Positions 32,748 to 44,287 are shown, counted from the first letter of the stretch. The stretch is 64,000 nt of DNA from Candidatus Competibacteraceae bacterium (GCA_016713505.1 JADJPA010000001.1:310001-374000), one strand, 5' to 3'. Made by a program: numbers and translations. The notes: a model not told the origin generated them from the letters alone.

Positions 32748-33791
32748 ATGAAGCGGTCGTTATTTCACTGCGCGCTACTGGCGTTCGCCGCTGGCGGCGC
32801 CGCCCTGCCCGCCAGCGGCGCCCCGCCGGTTGACGAGGAGGCCAAACGCTGGCTGGAACGGATGCTTCAAGCCACGCAGAATTTGAATTACGAGGGTACG
32901 TTCATCTACGTGCAGGGACCGCATATCGAAGCCATGCGGATCGCTCACGGCGGTGGTGAGGGCGGCGAACGGCAGCGGCTGGTGTCCTTGACCGGTCCGA
33001 CCCGAGAGATACTGGTCAGCAACGATGGGGTCATCTCGTTGCTGCCGAAGCGGCAGACGACTTTTTCAGGGAGTGATTACCAGCACGCCCGGTTTCCCAT
33101 CTCCATCCCTCGCGAACTCGGCCGGTTGGAAAACCAGTACGATTTGGTGATCGAGGGTCAGGACCGCACGGCCGGGGTCGAAACGCAGGTGGTGGCGATC
33201 AAGCCGCGGGATAGCTTGCGGTACGGTTACCGGCTGTGGCTGGACCAACGCAACGGCATGTTGTTGCGCTCCGCGCTGCTGGATGAGAACGGCTATCCGA
33301 TCGAACAGCTGATGTTCACCGATTTGCAGTTCAAACAGCAGATGGATGAAGCGATCTTCAAGCCGCCGGTGGCGGCGGACAACGCCAAACAACCGCTGGT
33401 GACTTCGGTCGTTGACAGCGCGCCAGAACCGTCCTCGGGAGTGCCGGTCACTCAATCGGCCTGGACCGTGGCGCGCTTGCCGGATGGCTTTAGCAAGATT
33501 CTGCACAACCGCTTTACGGAAAGCTCGGGCCGGCATCCGACCGAGCATATGGTTTTCGCCGACGGATTGGCGACGGTTTCGGTGTTCGTGGAACGATTGG
33601 ACGGCGCTGCGCCCTTATTGGAGGGGAATTCTCGGCTCGGCTCGATGAACGCCTTCGGGAGCCGCCTGGACGATTACCAAGTGGTCGTGGTGGGCGAAGT
33701 GCCGGCCACGACCGTCCAAACCATCGCGGCCTCGATTTCATACGCTCCTAAGCCCGCCGGGCAACCGGCCGGGGCAGAGGGTAAGCCGTGA
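32748..33791 (+). CDS. rseB: Periplasmic sigma-E regulator RseB/MucB
   Basis: Binds the periplasmic part of RseA and protects it from DegS; senses LPS/lipoprotein stress. The 347-aa precursor has a signal peptide (MKRSLFHCALLAFAAGGAAL, cut about residue 25), then the conserved ATQNLNYEGTFIYVQG and later GMLLRSALLDENGYPIEQLM and the C-terminal WTVARLPDGFSKILHNRF. The stop overlaps the rseC GTG. Confidence 0.95.
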   Translation: MKRSLFHCALLAFAAGGAALPASGAPPVDEEAKRWLERMLQATQNLNYEGTFIYVQGPHIEAMRIAHGGGEGGERQRLVSLTGPTREILVSNDGVISLLPKRQTTFSGSDYQHARFPISIPRELGRLENQYDLVIEGQDRTAGVETQVVAIKPRDSLRYGYRLWLDQRNGMLLRSALLDENGYPIEQLMFTDLQFKQQMDEAIFKPPVAADNAKQPLVTSVVDSAPEPSSGVPVTQSAWTVARLPDGFSKILHNRFTESSGRHPTEHMVFADGLATVSVFVERLDGAAPLLEGNSRLGSMNAFGSRLDDYQVVVVGEVPATTVQTIAASISYAPKPAGQPAGAEGKP

Positions 33792-34261
33792 TCGAAGAGC
33801 GCGCGGTCGTGGCGGAAACCGGGCGCGGTTACGCTTGGTTGGACATCCAGCGCCGCACGGCGTGCGGCGGCTGTGAGGCCGGTGGCGGTTGCGGGACGGC
33901 GACGCTGGCGAAGCTCTGGAGCGGCAAGCGACTGCGGGTGCGGGCGCTGTCCGAACTGTCGCTACAGCCCGGCGATGAAGTGGTGGTCGGCATGGCCGAC
34001 GGGGTGTTGCTGCGCGGCGCCTTGCTGGCTTATTTACTGCCGGTTGTTTTGTTGCTGGTCGGAGCCCTCCTGGGCCAAGCCGCCTTCGCCGCGGCGGGCG
34101 AGGAGCCGGTGGTGTTGTCCGGCCTGCTGGGGCTGGGGCTGGGGTTTCTGGTGGTGCGGGCGCTGGCGCGACGCTTTCGAGACGATCCCCGCTACCAGCC
34201 GGTGGTATTGCGTCGTATGAGTGCAACCGCCATGGAGGCTTGTGTGATTTCTTCGTCTTGA
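33788..34261 (+). CDS. rseC: RseC/MucC family membrane protein
   Basis: A 157-aa inner-membrane protein, a modulator of the sigma-E/MucABCD pathway. The N-terminal cytosolic part has a Cys cluster (Cys26, Cys29, Cys35 in TACGGCEAGGGCG), typical of the family, and two membrane helices follow (about 78-103 and 109-126). It starts with GTG overlapping the rseB stop by 4 bases. Confidence 0.92.
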   Translation: MIEERAVVAETGRGYAWLDIQRRTACGGCEAGGGCGTATLAKLWSGKRLRVRALSELSLQPGDEVVVGMADGVLLRGALLAYLLPVVLLLVGALLGQAAFAAAGEEPVVLSGLLGLGLGFLVVRALARRFRDDPRYQPVVLRRMSATAMEACVISSS

Positions 34262-34397
34262 TGACGTTATAATCCCCTGCGGTTTTAACACGTATCGCGA
34301 GCCTCCGCGCCCGAGTGGCAGCGGAGGCTTTGCTCATTTGACGCGCACCGGGGCGGTGGCGCCAGCCGGCCCAGCGACCGAGATGCCTGTGGAATTC

Positions 34398-36194
<1,797 letters not shown>

Positions 36195-36228
36195 AGATTT
36201 CGAGTCTTGTCATTGGATCATTACAGCT

Positions 36229-37089
36229 ATGAATATTGATTTTGCCGCCGTTTTGGTGGTGCTGACCTTACTCACCGGCGGCATTTGGTTGCTGGACGCC
36301 CTGGTGTTGGCGCCGCGCCGCGTTCGCGCCGGAGAGGCCACGGAGACGGCCGCTGCGCCGTCGGATTCGCACGCGTTGCCGTGGTACGTGGATTTATCGA
36401 AGTCGTTTTTCCCGGTTATCCTGGCGGTGCTGATTTTACGGTCGTTTTTGGTGGAACCGTTTCGGATTCCTTCCGAATCGATGGTGCCGACCTTGCTCAC
36501 CGGCGATTTTATTATGGTCAACAAATTCGCTTATGGTTTGCGGTTGCCGGTGCTCAACACCAAGGTGGCCGGCAACGGCCAACCGGCGCGCGGCGACGTG
36601 GTGGTTTTCCGTTACCCGCTCGAACCGTCCGTGGCCTATATCAAGCGAGTGGTCGGATTGCCCGGCGATCGGTTGGACTATCGCGGCAACCAGCTTTTCA
36701 TCAACGGCCAGCCGGCGCTGTTGAACCCGCAACCCGAAGATCCCGCCGAACCGGGTTACCGCCAGTTCACCGAACAGTTGGGCGCGGCCGCGCATCGGGT
36801 TCAGATGCTGGCCAACAGTCGTTGGGGGGCGCCGGGTTACTGGTCCGGGCTGCAATTCCACCGGGAACCCGATGGGACGGTCTCCTGGACCTTTCAAGTG
36901 CCAGCCAGCCACTATTTTGTCATGGGCGACAACCGCGACAACAGCGCCGACAGCCGGTTCTGGGGCGTGTTGCCCGAACAGAATCTGATCGGCAAGGCTT
37001 TTTTCATCTGGATGAATTGGGATGGAGTCTGGTGGCAACCCTGGACTTGGACCTTTCGGTTTAGTCGGATCGGGAATAGTATTAAATAA
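36229..37089 (+). CDS. lepB: Signal peptidase I
   Basis: Cleaves signal peptides of exported proteins at the periplasmic face. From ATG 36229 it has 286 aa with two N-terminal membrane segments (about 4-28 and 60-74). The nucleophile is Ser84 in IPSESMVPTL, the general base Lys139 in YIKRVVGLPGD, and the GDNRDNSADSRFWG box lies near residue 232. Start chosen by homology; the longer frame runs back into lepA. Confidence 0.97.
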   Translation: MNIDFAAVLVVLTLLTGGIWLLDALVLAPRRVRAGEATETAAAPSDSHALPWYVDLSKSFFPVILAVLILRSFLVEPFRIPSESMVPTLLTGDFIMVNKFAYGLRLPVLNTKVAGNGQPARGDVVVFRYPLEPSVAYIKRVVGLPGDRLDYRGNQLFINGQPALLNPQPEDPAEPGYRQFTEQLGAAAHRVQMLANSRWGAPGYWSGLQFHREPDGTVSWTFQVPASHYFVMGDNRDNSADSRFWGVLPEQNLIGKAFFIWMNWDGVWWQPWTWTFRFSRIGNSIK

Positions 37090-37110
37090 TTGAATGAGGG
37101 GGATTTTAAG

Positions 37111-37509
37111 ATGTTAAGGGCGAATCAGTTGAGCGAGCGCGAACGAGCGGACCGGCAGCGCGGCATGACCGTGATCGGTATGTTGTTATTGATGATCGCG
37201 ATCGCCTTCGTCGCGCTGGTCGGCATGAAGGTGATTCCGATGTACATTCAATATTATTCCATCAAATCGACCATCGAGAGCATCCGCAAGGAACCGCAAC
37301 TGGCGCAGATGAGCGTTCCGGATATCCAAAACGCCATTCAAAAACGCTTCGATATCGGCTACGTCGAAAATGTCCAGGCGCGCGATCTCAAGATCCGCAA
37401 CGACCGCGGCGGCCGGGTGATCGATCTGGTGTACAACGACGAGCGCGAGCTGTTTTACAAATTATTTGTCGTGCTCAAGGTCAGCGAAGCGATTCCGTTG
37501 AATCCGTGA
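37111..37509 (+). CDS. DUF4845 family protein
   Basis: A 132-aa protein with a basic N-terminus, one membrane segment (about 17-36, MTVIGMLLLMIAIAFVALVG) and a periplasmic or cytoplasmic C-terminal domain. A gene of this family lies between lepB and rnc in many beta- and gammaproteobacteria; function is unknown. GAGGGGG about 9 bases before ATG 37111 supports that start over a TTG at 37090. The stop overlaps the rnc GTG. Confidence 0.85.
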   Translation: MLRANQLSERERADRQRGMTVIGMLLLMIAIAFVALVGMKVIPMYIQYYSIKSTIESIRKEPQLAQMSVPDIQNAIQKRFDIGYVENVQARDLKIRNDRGGRVIDLVYNDERELFYKLFVVLKVSEAIPLNP

Positions 37510-38171
37510 GCCCCCCTGTTTCCCTCTTGTGCGCCAGTTTGGGCTATCGCTTCCAGCAGCCGGAGTTGCTGGAAGCAGCGCTCACCCACCGCAGTGCTTC
37601 GGCGCGCAACAACGAGCGGCTGGAATTTCTGGGCGATGCCTTATTGAGCATGGTCATCGCCGAGTATCTTTTCGAGCACTACGCCAAAGCCAGCGAAGGC
37701 GAGCTGAGCCGGCTGCGGGCCAGTTTGGTGAAGGGTGAAACGCTGGCGGAGCTGGCGCGCGGCCTGAAGTTGGGGGATTGGCTGCGGCTTGGCGCGGGAG
37801 AGCTCAAAAGCGGCGGGTTCCGGCGGGAATCGATTTTGTCGGATACCTTGGAAGCGGTCTTTGGGGCGGTGTATCTGGATGGGGGGTTGGCGGCGTGTCG
37901 CCCGTTGATTTTGAGGCTTTATGAAGATCGTTTGGCGCGGCTGACCAGCGCCGGCGAATTGAAAGACCCCAAAACCCGCTTGCAAGAGCATCTCCAAGCT
38001 CGCCAGCACCCGCTGCCGGTCTACAACGTGCTGGAAATTCGCGGAGAGCCGCACGCGCAAAGTTTTACGGTGGAGTGCTTGGTGGCCGAAGCACACGCGG
38101 TGGCGACGGGCAGCAGCCGGCGTAAGGCGGAACAGGAAGCGGCCCGGCAAATGCTGGAGCTGATCCGATGA
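37506..38171 (+). CDS. rnc: Ribonuclease III
   Basis: Double-strand-specific endoribonuclease for rRNA and mRNA processing. The 221-aa product has the signature NERLEFLGDALLSMVIAEYL with catalytic Glu/Asp, DTLEAVFGAVYLDGG, and a C-terminal dsRNA-binding domain (DPKTRLQEHLQAR...GSSRRKAEQEAA). GTG start overlapping the upstream stop; ATGA overlap with era. Confidence 0.97.
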   Translation: MSPPVSLLCASLGYRFQQPELLEAALTHRSASARNNERLEFLGDALLSMVIAEYLFEHYAKASEGELSRLRASLVKGETLAELARGLKLGDWLRLGAGELKSGGFRRESILSDTLEAVFGAVYLDGGLAACRPLILRLYEDRLARLTSAGELKDPKTRLQEHLQARQHPLPVYNVLEIRGEPHAQSFTVECLVAEAHAVATGSSRRKAEQEAARQMLELIR

Positions 38172-39073
38172 CGGCGGCGGGTCGCGCCGGCTACGCCGCG
38201 CTCCTAGGACGTCCCAACGTCGGCAAATCGACTCTGCTGAACCGATTGATCGGCCAAAAAATCAGCATCACCTCTCCGAAACCGCAAACCACCCGGCATG
38301 TGATCCTCGGCATCCAGACCTTGCCGGAGGCGCAGATCGTTTATGTCGACACCCCAGGCTTGCACCGCCAGGAAAAACGGGCGATGAACCGCTATCTGAA
38401 CCGGGCGGCGGCGAGCGTGTTGGGTTATGTCGATGTCGCGGTATTGCTGATTGAGGCGCTGCGCTGGCTGGAGGAAGATGAAGACGTCCTGACGCGGCTG
38501 GTGGACTTTCCGGGACCGGTGGTGCTGGCGGTCAACAAGGTGGATCGGATCGCCGATAAAACCCGGCTGCTGCCGTTTCTTGAGGAAATGGCGCGCAAGC
38601 GAGCGTTTGCCGAGGTGGTGCCGCTGGCGGCGCTGCAAGGCGACAACGTGGCGGCGTTGGAGCGAGCCATCGCCGGCCTGTTACCCGTTGGTGAACGGCT
38701 GTTTCCGGAAGATCAGGTCACGACCGTCAGCGAACGCTTTCTGGCGGCCGAGCTGGTCCGTGAAAAACTGACTCGGTTGCTGCGCGAAGAATTGCCGTAC
38801 GCCCTGACGGTGGACATCGAGCGCTTCGTCGAAGAAGGGCGGCTGACGCGCATCAGCGCGGTGATCTGGGTGGAGCGCGAGACGCAAAAGGGCATCGTGA
38901 TTGGGCAGGGTGGGGCGACGCTGCGCGAGGCCGGCAAGCAGGCTCGCGAGGCGTTAGAGCGCCTGCTCGACCGTAAGGTGTTCCTGCAAACCTGGGTCAA
39001 GGTGCGCGAAGGCTGGTCCGACGACGAGCGCGCCTTGCGCAGTCTGGGCTACGGCGATCCAGGGGCGACTTGA
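38168..39073 (+). CDS. era: GTPase Era
   Basis: GTPase for 16S rRNA maturation and 30S assembly. The 301-aa protein has GRPNVGKSTLLNRL (G1), TTRH (G2), DTPGLH (G3), NKVDR (G4) and a C-terminal KH domain with GIVIGQGGATLREAG. Overlaps rnc by 4 bases, the conserved rnc-era pair. Confidence 0.98.
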   Translation: MTAAGRAGYAALLGRPNVGKSTLLNRLIGQKISITSPKPQTTRHVILGIQTLPEAQIVYVDTPGLHRQEKRAMNRYLNRAAASVLGYVDVAVLLIEALRWLEEDEDVLTRLVDFPGPVVLAVNKVDRIADKTRLLPFLEEMARKRAFAEVVPLAALQGDNVAALERAIAGLLPVGERLFPEDQVTTVSERFLAAELVREKLTRLLREELPYALTVDIERFVEEGRLTRISAVIWVERETQKGIVIGQGGATLREAGKQAREALERLLDRKVFLQTWVKVREGWSDDERALRSLGYGDPGAT

Positions 39074-39094
39074 GCCGCCGCCGGATTTCGCTCC

Positions 39095-39805
39095 ATGCGC
39101 GTGTCTCTCCAGCCGGCCTTCATCCTGCACCGTCGTCTCTATCTCAACAGCAGTTTGCTGCTGGAAGCGCTCAGTCGCGAGCACGGTCGCTTGGGGCTGG
39201 TGGCGCGCGGCGCCATGTCCGCCCGCTCGCGCCTGAAGGGGCTATTGCAGCCGTTTGCACCGCTGTTGTTGTCTTGGAGCGGTGCTGGGGAGCTGGCGAC
39301 GCTGACGGCCGCCGAAGAGGCGGGGCGTCCCACGCCATTGCCGGCGGAGCGGGTGCGGGCCGGTCTTTACGCCAACGAGTTGCTGGTGCGGCTGTTACCC
39401 CGGCACGATCCTCAGCCGGGCTCGTTCCTCGCCTATAAAACCCTGCTGAGCGAGTTGGTCACGGCGCCCGACGCGGAGCCTCCGTTACGGCGTTTCGAGA
39501 AGACGCTGCTGCAAGAGCTGGGCTACGGTCTTAGCTTGGATCGCGAAGCCGTCGGCGGCGGGCCGATCATCGCCGAGCAGCATTATCGCTATGTGCTGGA
39601 CCGGGGACCGCTGCTCGCCAGTCAGGCGGAGACCGGCGTCCCGATCTCCGGTCGGAGCTTGCTGGCCTTGCGCGACGGCATCCCGGCCGACCCGGCCGTG
39701 CTGAAGGAAATCAAACGCTTGATCCGTGCCGCGCTGGCCCAGCAGTTGCGCGGGCGGGTATTGAAAACCCGCGAGCTTTATCGGGCGAGGCGGGAGCCGG
39801 AATGA
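39095..39805 (+). CDS. recO: DNA repair protein RecO
   Basis: Loads RecA on SSB-coated gaps in the RecFOR pathway. The 236-aa product has the N-terminal OB fold (AFILHRRLYLNSSLLLEALS, GRLGLVARGA) and the helical C-terminal domain. No zinc-finger Cys cluster is present, as in E. coli RecO. Last gene of the lepA-to-recO run; 21 bases after era and convergent with the kinase gene. Confidence 0.94.
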   Translation: MRVSLQPAFILHRRLYLNSSLLLEALSREHGRLGLVARGAMSARSRLKGLLQPFAPLLLSWSGAGELATLTAAEEAGRPTPLPAERVRAGLYANELLVRLLPRHDPQPGSFLAYKTLLSELVTAPDAEPPLRRFEKTLLQELGYGLSLDREAVGGGPIIAEQHYRYVLDRGPLLASQAETGVPISGRSLLALRDGIPADPAVLKEIKRLIRAALAQQLRGRVLKTRELYRARREPE

Positions 39806-39827
39806 GGAGAGATCGCTTCAGCGGACC

Positions 39828-40820
39828 CTACGGACAGCGTTGCAGGATGGCCTTGGTTTCGGTTGCCGTCAGGCGCGGACCCCGTTGGGTCACCAGTTTG
39901 GCGGAAGCCGCCGAAGCCAGCGCGCCCGCCCGTCGATGGTCCCAGCCTTGGCCGCGACCGTAGAGAAACGCCCCGGCGAACAGATCCCCCGCGCCGACGG
40001 TATCCACCGCTTTCACGGGTACCGGAGCGATATCGAGCAAGCTCCGGCCATCCCAAACCAGCGCGCCTTTGGAGCCTCGGGTAATCACAAACTCCTTGCC
40101 GAGCGTTTTCAGATACTCGACCGCGCCGGCGATCTCCGCGCGGCCCGCCATGCCCTTGGCCTCGTCTTCGTTGGCAAACAGCAGGTCCACGCCCCCGCCG
40201 ATCATATCGAGCAAGCCGGCTTTGAAAAACCGCACCATGTTGGGATCGGACAGGGAGATGGCGGTCTTGACGCCGGCCGCCTCGGCGAGGCGTTTGGCGT
40301 TGATGCAGGCTTCGCGCGCGGTGTCGGAGGTGACCAGGTAGCCTTCCATGTAAAAATAGCCCGAATCGCGTAGGGTCTCTTCAACCACTTCTTTGTGGGA
40401 GAGCCCACCGCTGATGCCGAGGAAAGTGCAGAGGGTGCGGTCGCTGTCCGGGGTGACCAGGACCACGCAACGACCGGTATGACCGGGTTCTTTCTCGGTG
40501 TGGTGGTTGGTGGCCACGCCGCCGTCGAGCAAGTCTTTCATATAGAAGTGGCCGAGTTCGTCGCTCGCCACCTTACAGGAATAGAAGCTGGCGCCGCCAA
40601 ACTGGCTGACCGCGATCATCGAATTGGCCGCCGAGCCGCCCGAACCGCGCTGGTGGGGGTGAGCGGCCAAGCGGTTCATTATCCGCAGCTGCTGCTCGTC
40701 GTCCACCAGCGTCATCACACCTTTATCGAGGCCGAGCGCCGTCAGATCGGCAAGCTCCACCTCATATTCCATATCGACCAGCGCGTTGCCGATTCCGTAA
40801 ACATCATATTTGGCCATCAT
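39828..40820 (-). CDS. PfkB-family carbohydrate/adenosine kinase
   Basis: A 330-aa ribokinase-fold kinase that most resembles bacterial adenosine kinases of the PfkB superfamily. It has YGIGNALVDMEYEV at the N-terminus, GSGGSAANSMI (substrate lid), and the catalytic DTVGAGDLFAGAF near residue 275. Residues FYSCKVASDELGHFYMKDL and FVITRGSKGALVWD are also family-like. ATG 40820 (or 40817) follows GGTGGGGGA; the frame is open further to 41045, but that part encodes the tail of a broken P-loop kinase. Substrate could be adenosine or another nucleoside/sugar. Confidence 0.9.
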   Translation of the reverse strand: MMAKYDVYGIGNALVDMEYEVELADLTALGLDKGVMTLVDDEQQLRIMNRLAAHPHQRGSGGSAANSMIAVSQFGGASFYSCKVASDELGHFYMKDLLDGGVATNHHTEKEPGHTGRCVVLVTPDSDRTLCTFLGISGGLSHKEVVEETLRDSGYFYMEGYLVTSDTAREACINAKRLAEAAGVKTAISLSDPNMVRFFKAGLLDMIGGGVDLLFANEDEAKGMAGRAEIAGAVEYLKTLGKEFVITRGSKGALVWDGRSLLDIAPVPVKAVDTVGAGDLFAGAFLYGRGQGWDHRRAGALASAASAKLVTQRGPRLTATETKAILQRCP

Positions 40821-40849
40821 TCCCCCACCATCGAGCGATAAAAAATCAA

Positions 40850-41531
40850 TTATACGAGGATCGCCGCCAGGAGCGCCGCTCGCAACGGTTCCAGATCGCC
40901 ATGGTCGGGGGCTTTTAGGGGATTCTCGTCGGCTTGCGACCCGCGCCCGCAACGGGGTAGGGTCGGCGGCGCAGTCGAGCAAGAAAAACGGCGCGCCATG
41001 CCGGCCGGCCAACGCGCGGAAGGATTGCCGGTGAGCGGATTGCATGAAGGCAGCGTCACCCGTACCGCACGACCGGCGGCGAGCAGACCATGCGCGAGGT
41101 CGTGCAAGCGCTGGTAGGTACGGGCGCTGGCGTCCGCGGTGTAGAGTTGTCCGCCGGGCGTGGAACGGCTGTCGTCCAGCGGGCCGAGTCCGAACAGCCG
41201 CTTGCGTTCCACATCGGAGCGGATGTGGATGAAGCCTGGAAATATTTCCAACAACTGTCCGGTCCGGTACGATTTACCGGAACCGGAGGCACCGTGAGCG
41301 ATCAATAGAACCGAGCGTTCCGCCCGAGCCAGCGCCGGTGGGTTGGTCGGTGATCGTCACGCATTTGAGATACAGTTCCGGGGCCAGCCGGCCGTTCAGA
41401 CGCAATTCTTTTTCACAAAAGTCTTTCCGCCGTTCCAGACTGGTAAAATCCAGGAAACCCAAATTCACGGGTTTCTCGATCTTGTAAGCGAAGTCGCCCG
41501 CAAGCAGGATGTGTGAGATGTGAATCTGCAA
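40850..41531 (-). pseudogene. Remnant of an APH-like/P-loop kinase fusion gene
   Basis: Three frames together spell pieces of a family that joins an aminoglycoside-phosphotransferase-like domain to a C-terminal AAA/zeta-type P-loop kinase, normally about 500 aa. 41531-41330: ISHILLAGDFAYKIEKPVNL, FLDFTSLERRKDFCEKELRL. A TGA stop lies just upstream of this piece in frame. 41320-41060: another frame gives IAHGASGSGKSY and FIHIRSDVERKRLFGL. About 41045-40925: a third frame gives ALAGRHGAPFFLLDCAADP. Most of the APH domain is deleted between the first two pieces, so the gene is decayed by deletion and at least two frameshifts. Confidence 0.8.
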
Positions 41532-41617
41532 ATGCTCGATTCCAGTTCAGGAAAACCCAAGGATAAGGCAGAATGATCGAGAGAGGCCAAGCGGCTTGAG
41601 GATCGACCGGAACAGAT

Positions 41618-44128
41618 ATGGCTACAGGTAAAACACCCCGCAATTCCAAAAAGGGCCTGGAACGAAGCATCCGCTCGCTGTTCTCGCTGCTCTTGTCGCT
41701 GGGACTGGGCGGATTGCTGCTGGGCGCGTTCGGGTTGGGCGTTTATATGCTGTATCTGGATGCGGTCATCCGCGCCGAATTCGGCCAAAAGCGCTGGGCC
41801 ATGCCCGCCAAGGTTTACGCCCGCCCGCTCGAATTGTTCGAAGGGATGGCGCTCAGCGCGGATGGGTTAGCTCAAGAACTCAAGCTGTTGGGCTATCGCG
41901 ACGTGAATTGCCCCGACGCGCCGCCGCCGCCCGCCGATACGAGCAAGCGACCGTTCCGACGCAAGCCGAAAGTGCCGCCCTCGCAAGGGTGCGCGCCGCC
42001 GCCGGGCGGCGGTGAAACGCCAGCTAAAGCAGGTAGTTACGCGCGCCGGGGGGAAACCTTCGAAATCATCACGCGCGATTTCACGTTTTGGGACGGCGCG
42101 GAGCCGGTGCGCAAGATGCGCTTGGTGTTCGCCGGCAACATTCTGGTCAATCTGGCCAGTACGGACGAACAGGAGGCGCCGGGCCTGCTGCGGCTCGATC
42201 CGCCGGAAATCGCCGGCATCTATCCCACGCACTACGAAGATCGCATCCTGCTCAAGGGCAAGGATCTGCCGCCGGTGCTGGTGGACACCCTGCTGGCGGT
42301 CGAAGATCGGGCGTTTTTCGAACACGCCGGCGTCAACCCCAAGGGCATCTTCCGGGCGCTGTTGGCCAACTTGCGGGCGGGCCGAACGGTGCAGGGCGGC
42401 AGCACGCTGACCCAGCAGTTGGTGAAAAGCCTGTTTTTGAGCAACGAACGGACCATCAAGCGCAAGATCAATGAAGTGTTGATGGCCATCTTGATCGATT
42501 CGCGCTACGGCAAGGACGAAATTCTGGAAGCCTACGCCAACGCGGTCTATCTCGGTCAGGACGGCAGCCGCGCCATCCACGGCTTCGGCTTGGCCAGTCA
42601 GTTTTACTTCGGCGTCCCGCTGGAAGATCTGGATTTGCACCAGCTGGCGCTGCTGGTGGGCATCGTCAAGGGGCCTTCCGTTTACGACCCCCGCAAACAT
42701 CCTGACCGGGCGCGGGAGCGGCGCGACCTGGTGCTCGACGTGATGGTCGAACAGAATCTGATCGCCGCTGAAGATGCGGCCACCGCCATGGAGCTGGGCC
42801 TGGACATCGCGCCCGAGACCGCCAACGGGATCACCGCTTATCCGGCGTTTTTGGATTTGGTGCAGCGCCAGTTGCACCAATACTACAAGGCGGAGGATTT
42901 GGTGGTGGAAGGACTGCGGGTGTTCACCACCCTCGACCCGCGGATTCAGGCCACTACCGAGAATACCCTGGCCACCCGCTTGGGGCCCTTGGAACGCAGC
43001 CAGCCGAAGGCGCGGCCGTTACAGGGCGCCGCCATCATCGTCGATACGCCGAGCGGCGAGGTGCTGGCGGTGGTCGGTGATCGGGAACCGAAAAGAATCG
43101 GTTTCAACCGGGCACTCGACGCCAGCCGGTTGGCCGGCTCCCTGCTCAAGCCGATGATTTATTTGACCGCTTTGGAGCAACCTGACCGCTATACCCTCAC
43201 CACGCTAATCAACGACAGCCCGCTGGCGCACAACGTCGGCGGCCATCGCTGGCGGCCGGCCAATTACGACCGGCGCTACCACGGCCGGGTGACGGTGCGG
43301 GATGCGCTGGCGCGCTCCTACAACATTCCGGCGGTGCGGGTCGGGCTGGATGTCGATGTCATCAACGTGGTCAAGATGCTCCAGCGGCTGGGCCTGGATC
43401 GGGAATTGAAACCCTATCCCTCGCTGTTGTTGGGCGGAGTCGATTTGTCGCTGTTCGAGATGACGCAGATTTATGAAGGAATCGCCAGCGGAGGATTTCG
43501 CATTCCCCTGCGCGCCATTCGCGAAGTGACCAACGCGGAAGGCAAACCGTTGCAGCACTACGCGCTGACCGTGGAGAAGGCGGTCGATTCCGGGCCGGTT
43601 TATCTGGTCACCAACGCCATGCAGCAAGTGGTGAAGGCCGGCACCGCCAGCGCCATGAAAAGCAAGCTGTCGCCCGATTTGCAGATCGCGGGCAAGACCG
43701 GCACCACCGACGATTATCGCGATAGCTGGTTCGCCGGATTCAGCGGTGATCGCTTGGCCGTGGTCTGGCTCGGCCGTGACGATAACAAGCCCACCGGCCT
43801 CAGCGGCGCGAGCGGTGCGCTGCGAATTTGGATGGATTTGATGTCTGGCTTGAAACTGGAGCCGCTGGATACTCCACCCCCCGACGGTGTCGAAGAGGTT
43901 TGGGTGGACCCGCGCAAGGGTTTGCGCCTCAGCCAAGGGTGTCGGATCGGCCAACGGATTCCGTTTCTAGCCGGTTCCGAGCCCCAGGGTTTCGGTTCCT
44001 GCGGCAGTCCGCCTCCGGTGCGCCGCGTGGTGCGTTCCAGTCCAAGTGGCCCCAAGAAGCAACCGGCTGCTGGCGATGGCGATGGCGGGGGAGGGATCAG
44101 CGATTTCTTCCAGCGCCTGATGGAATGA
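41618..44128 (+). CDS. mrcB: Penicillin-binding protein 1B
   Basis: Bifunctional class A peptidoglycan synthase of the 1B type, 836 aa. Membrane anchor about 20-46, UB2H-like regulatory domain about 60-185, glycosyltransferase with catalytic Glu229 in AVEDRAFFEHAGVNP and GGSTLTQQLVKSLFL, and transpeptidase with Ser508/Lys511 (AGSLLKP), SYN at 567-569 and KTGTTDDYRDSWF from Lys693. A Pro/Lys-rich insert with two Cys (residues 98-137) interrupts the UB2H part. A Gly-rich tail ends the protein. The neighbouring gene encodes its probable activator. Confidence 0.95.
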   Translation: MATGKTPRNSKKGLERSIRSLFSLLLSLGLGGLLLGAFGLGVYMLYLDAVIRAEFGQKRWAMPAKVYARPLELFEGMALSADGLAQELKLLGYRDVNCPDAPPPPADTSKRPFRRKPKVPPSQGCAPPPGGGETPAKAGSYARRGETFEIITRDFTFWDGAEPVRKMRLVFAGNILVNLASTDEQEAPGLLRLDPPEIAGIYPTHYEDRILLKGKDLPPVLVDTLLAVEDRAFFEHAGVNPKGIFRALLANLRAGRTVQGGSTLTQQLVKSLFLSNERTIKRKINEVLMAILIDSRYGKDEILEAYANAVYLGQDGSRAIHGFGLASQFYFGVPLEDLDLHQLALLVGIVKGPSVYDPRKHPDRARERRDLVLDVMVEQNLIAAEDAATAMELGLDIAPETANGITAYPAFLDLVQRQLHQYYKAEDLVVEGLRVFTTLDPRIQATTENTLATRLGPLERSQPKARPLQGAAIIVDTPSGEVLAVVGDREPKRIGFNRALDASRLAGSLLKPMIYLTALEQPDRYTLTTLINDSPLAHNVGGHRWRPANYDRRYHGRVTVRDALARSYNIPAVRVGLDVDVINVVKMLQRLGLDRELKPYPSLLLGGVDLSLFEMTQIYEGIASGGFRIPLRAIREVTNAEGKPLQHYALTVEKAVDSGPVYLVTNAMQQVVKAGTASAMKSKLSPDLQIAGKTGTTDDYRDSWFAGFSGDRLAVVWLGRDDNKPTGLSGASGALRIWMDLMSGLKLEPLDTPPPDGVEEVWVDPRKGLRLSQGCRIGQRIPFLAGSEPQGFGSCGSPPPVRRVVRSSPSGPKKQPAAGDGDGGGGISDFFQRLME

Positions 44129-44287
44129 GGGTTGGCCGCCGGGGCGCGGACGGTCGCGGCGGTTGTCAGCCGCGCCGCGTGGGTTGAGCTGGCGGGCTCA
44201 GCGGTGAAAAGTCAAAGTCAATCGATGGCCCTTTTCGTGGGGGTTCTCGGGTAATCGTTCGCGTTGGCCCAGTACAAGGGGACAGCA

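Noticed and set aside
41905..42045. Low-complexity tract in mrcB considered as a frameshift.
   Set aside because: The frame stays open and returns to conserved PBP1B sequence, so it is an in-frame insertion.
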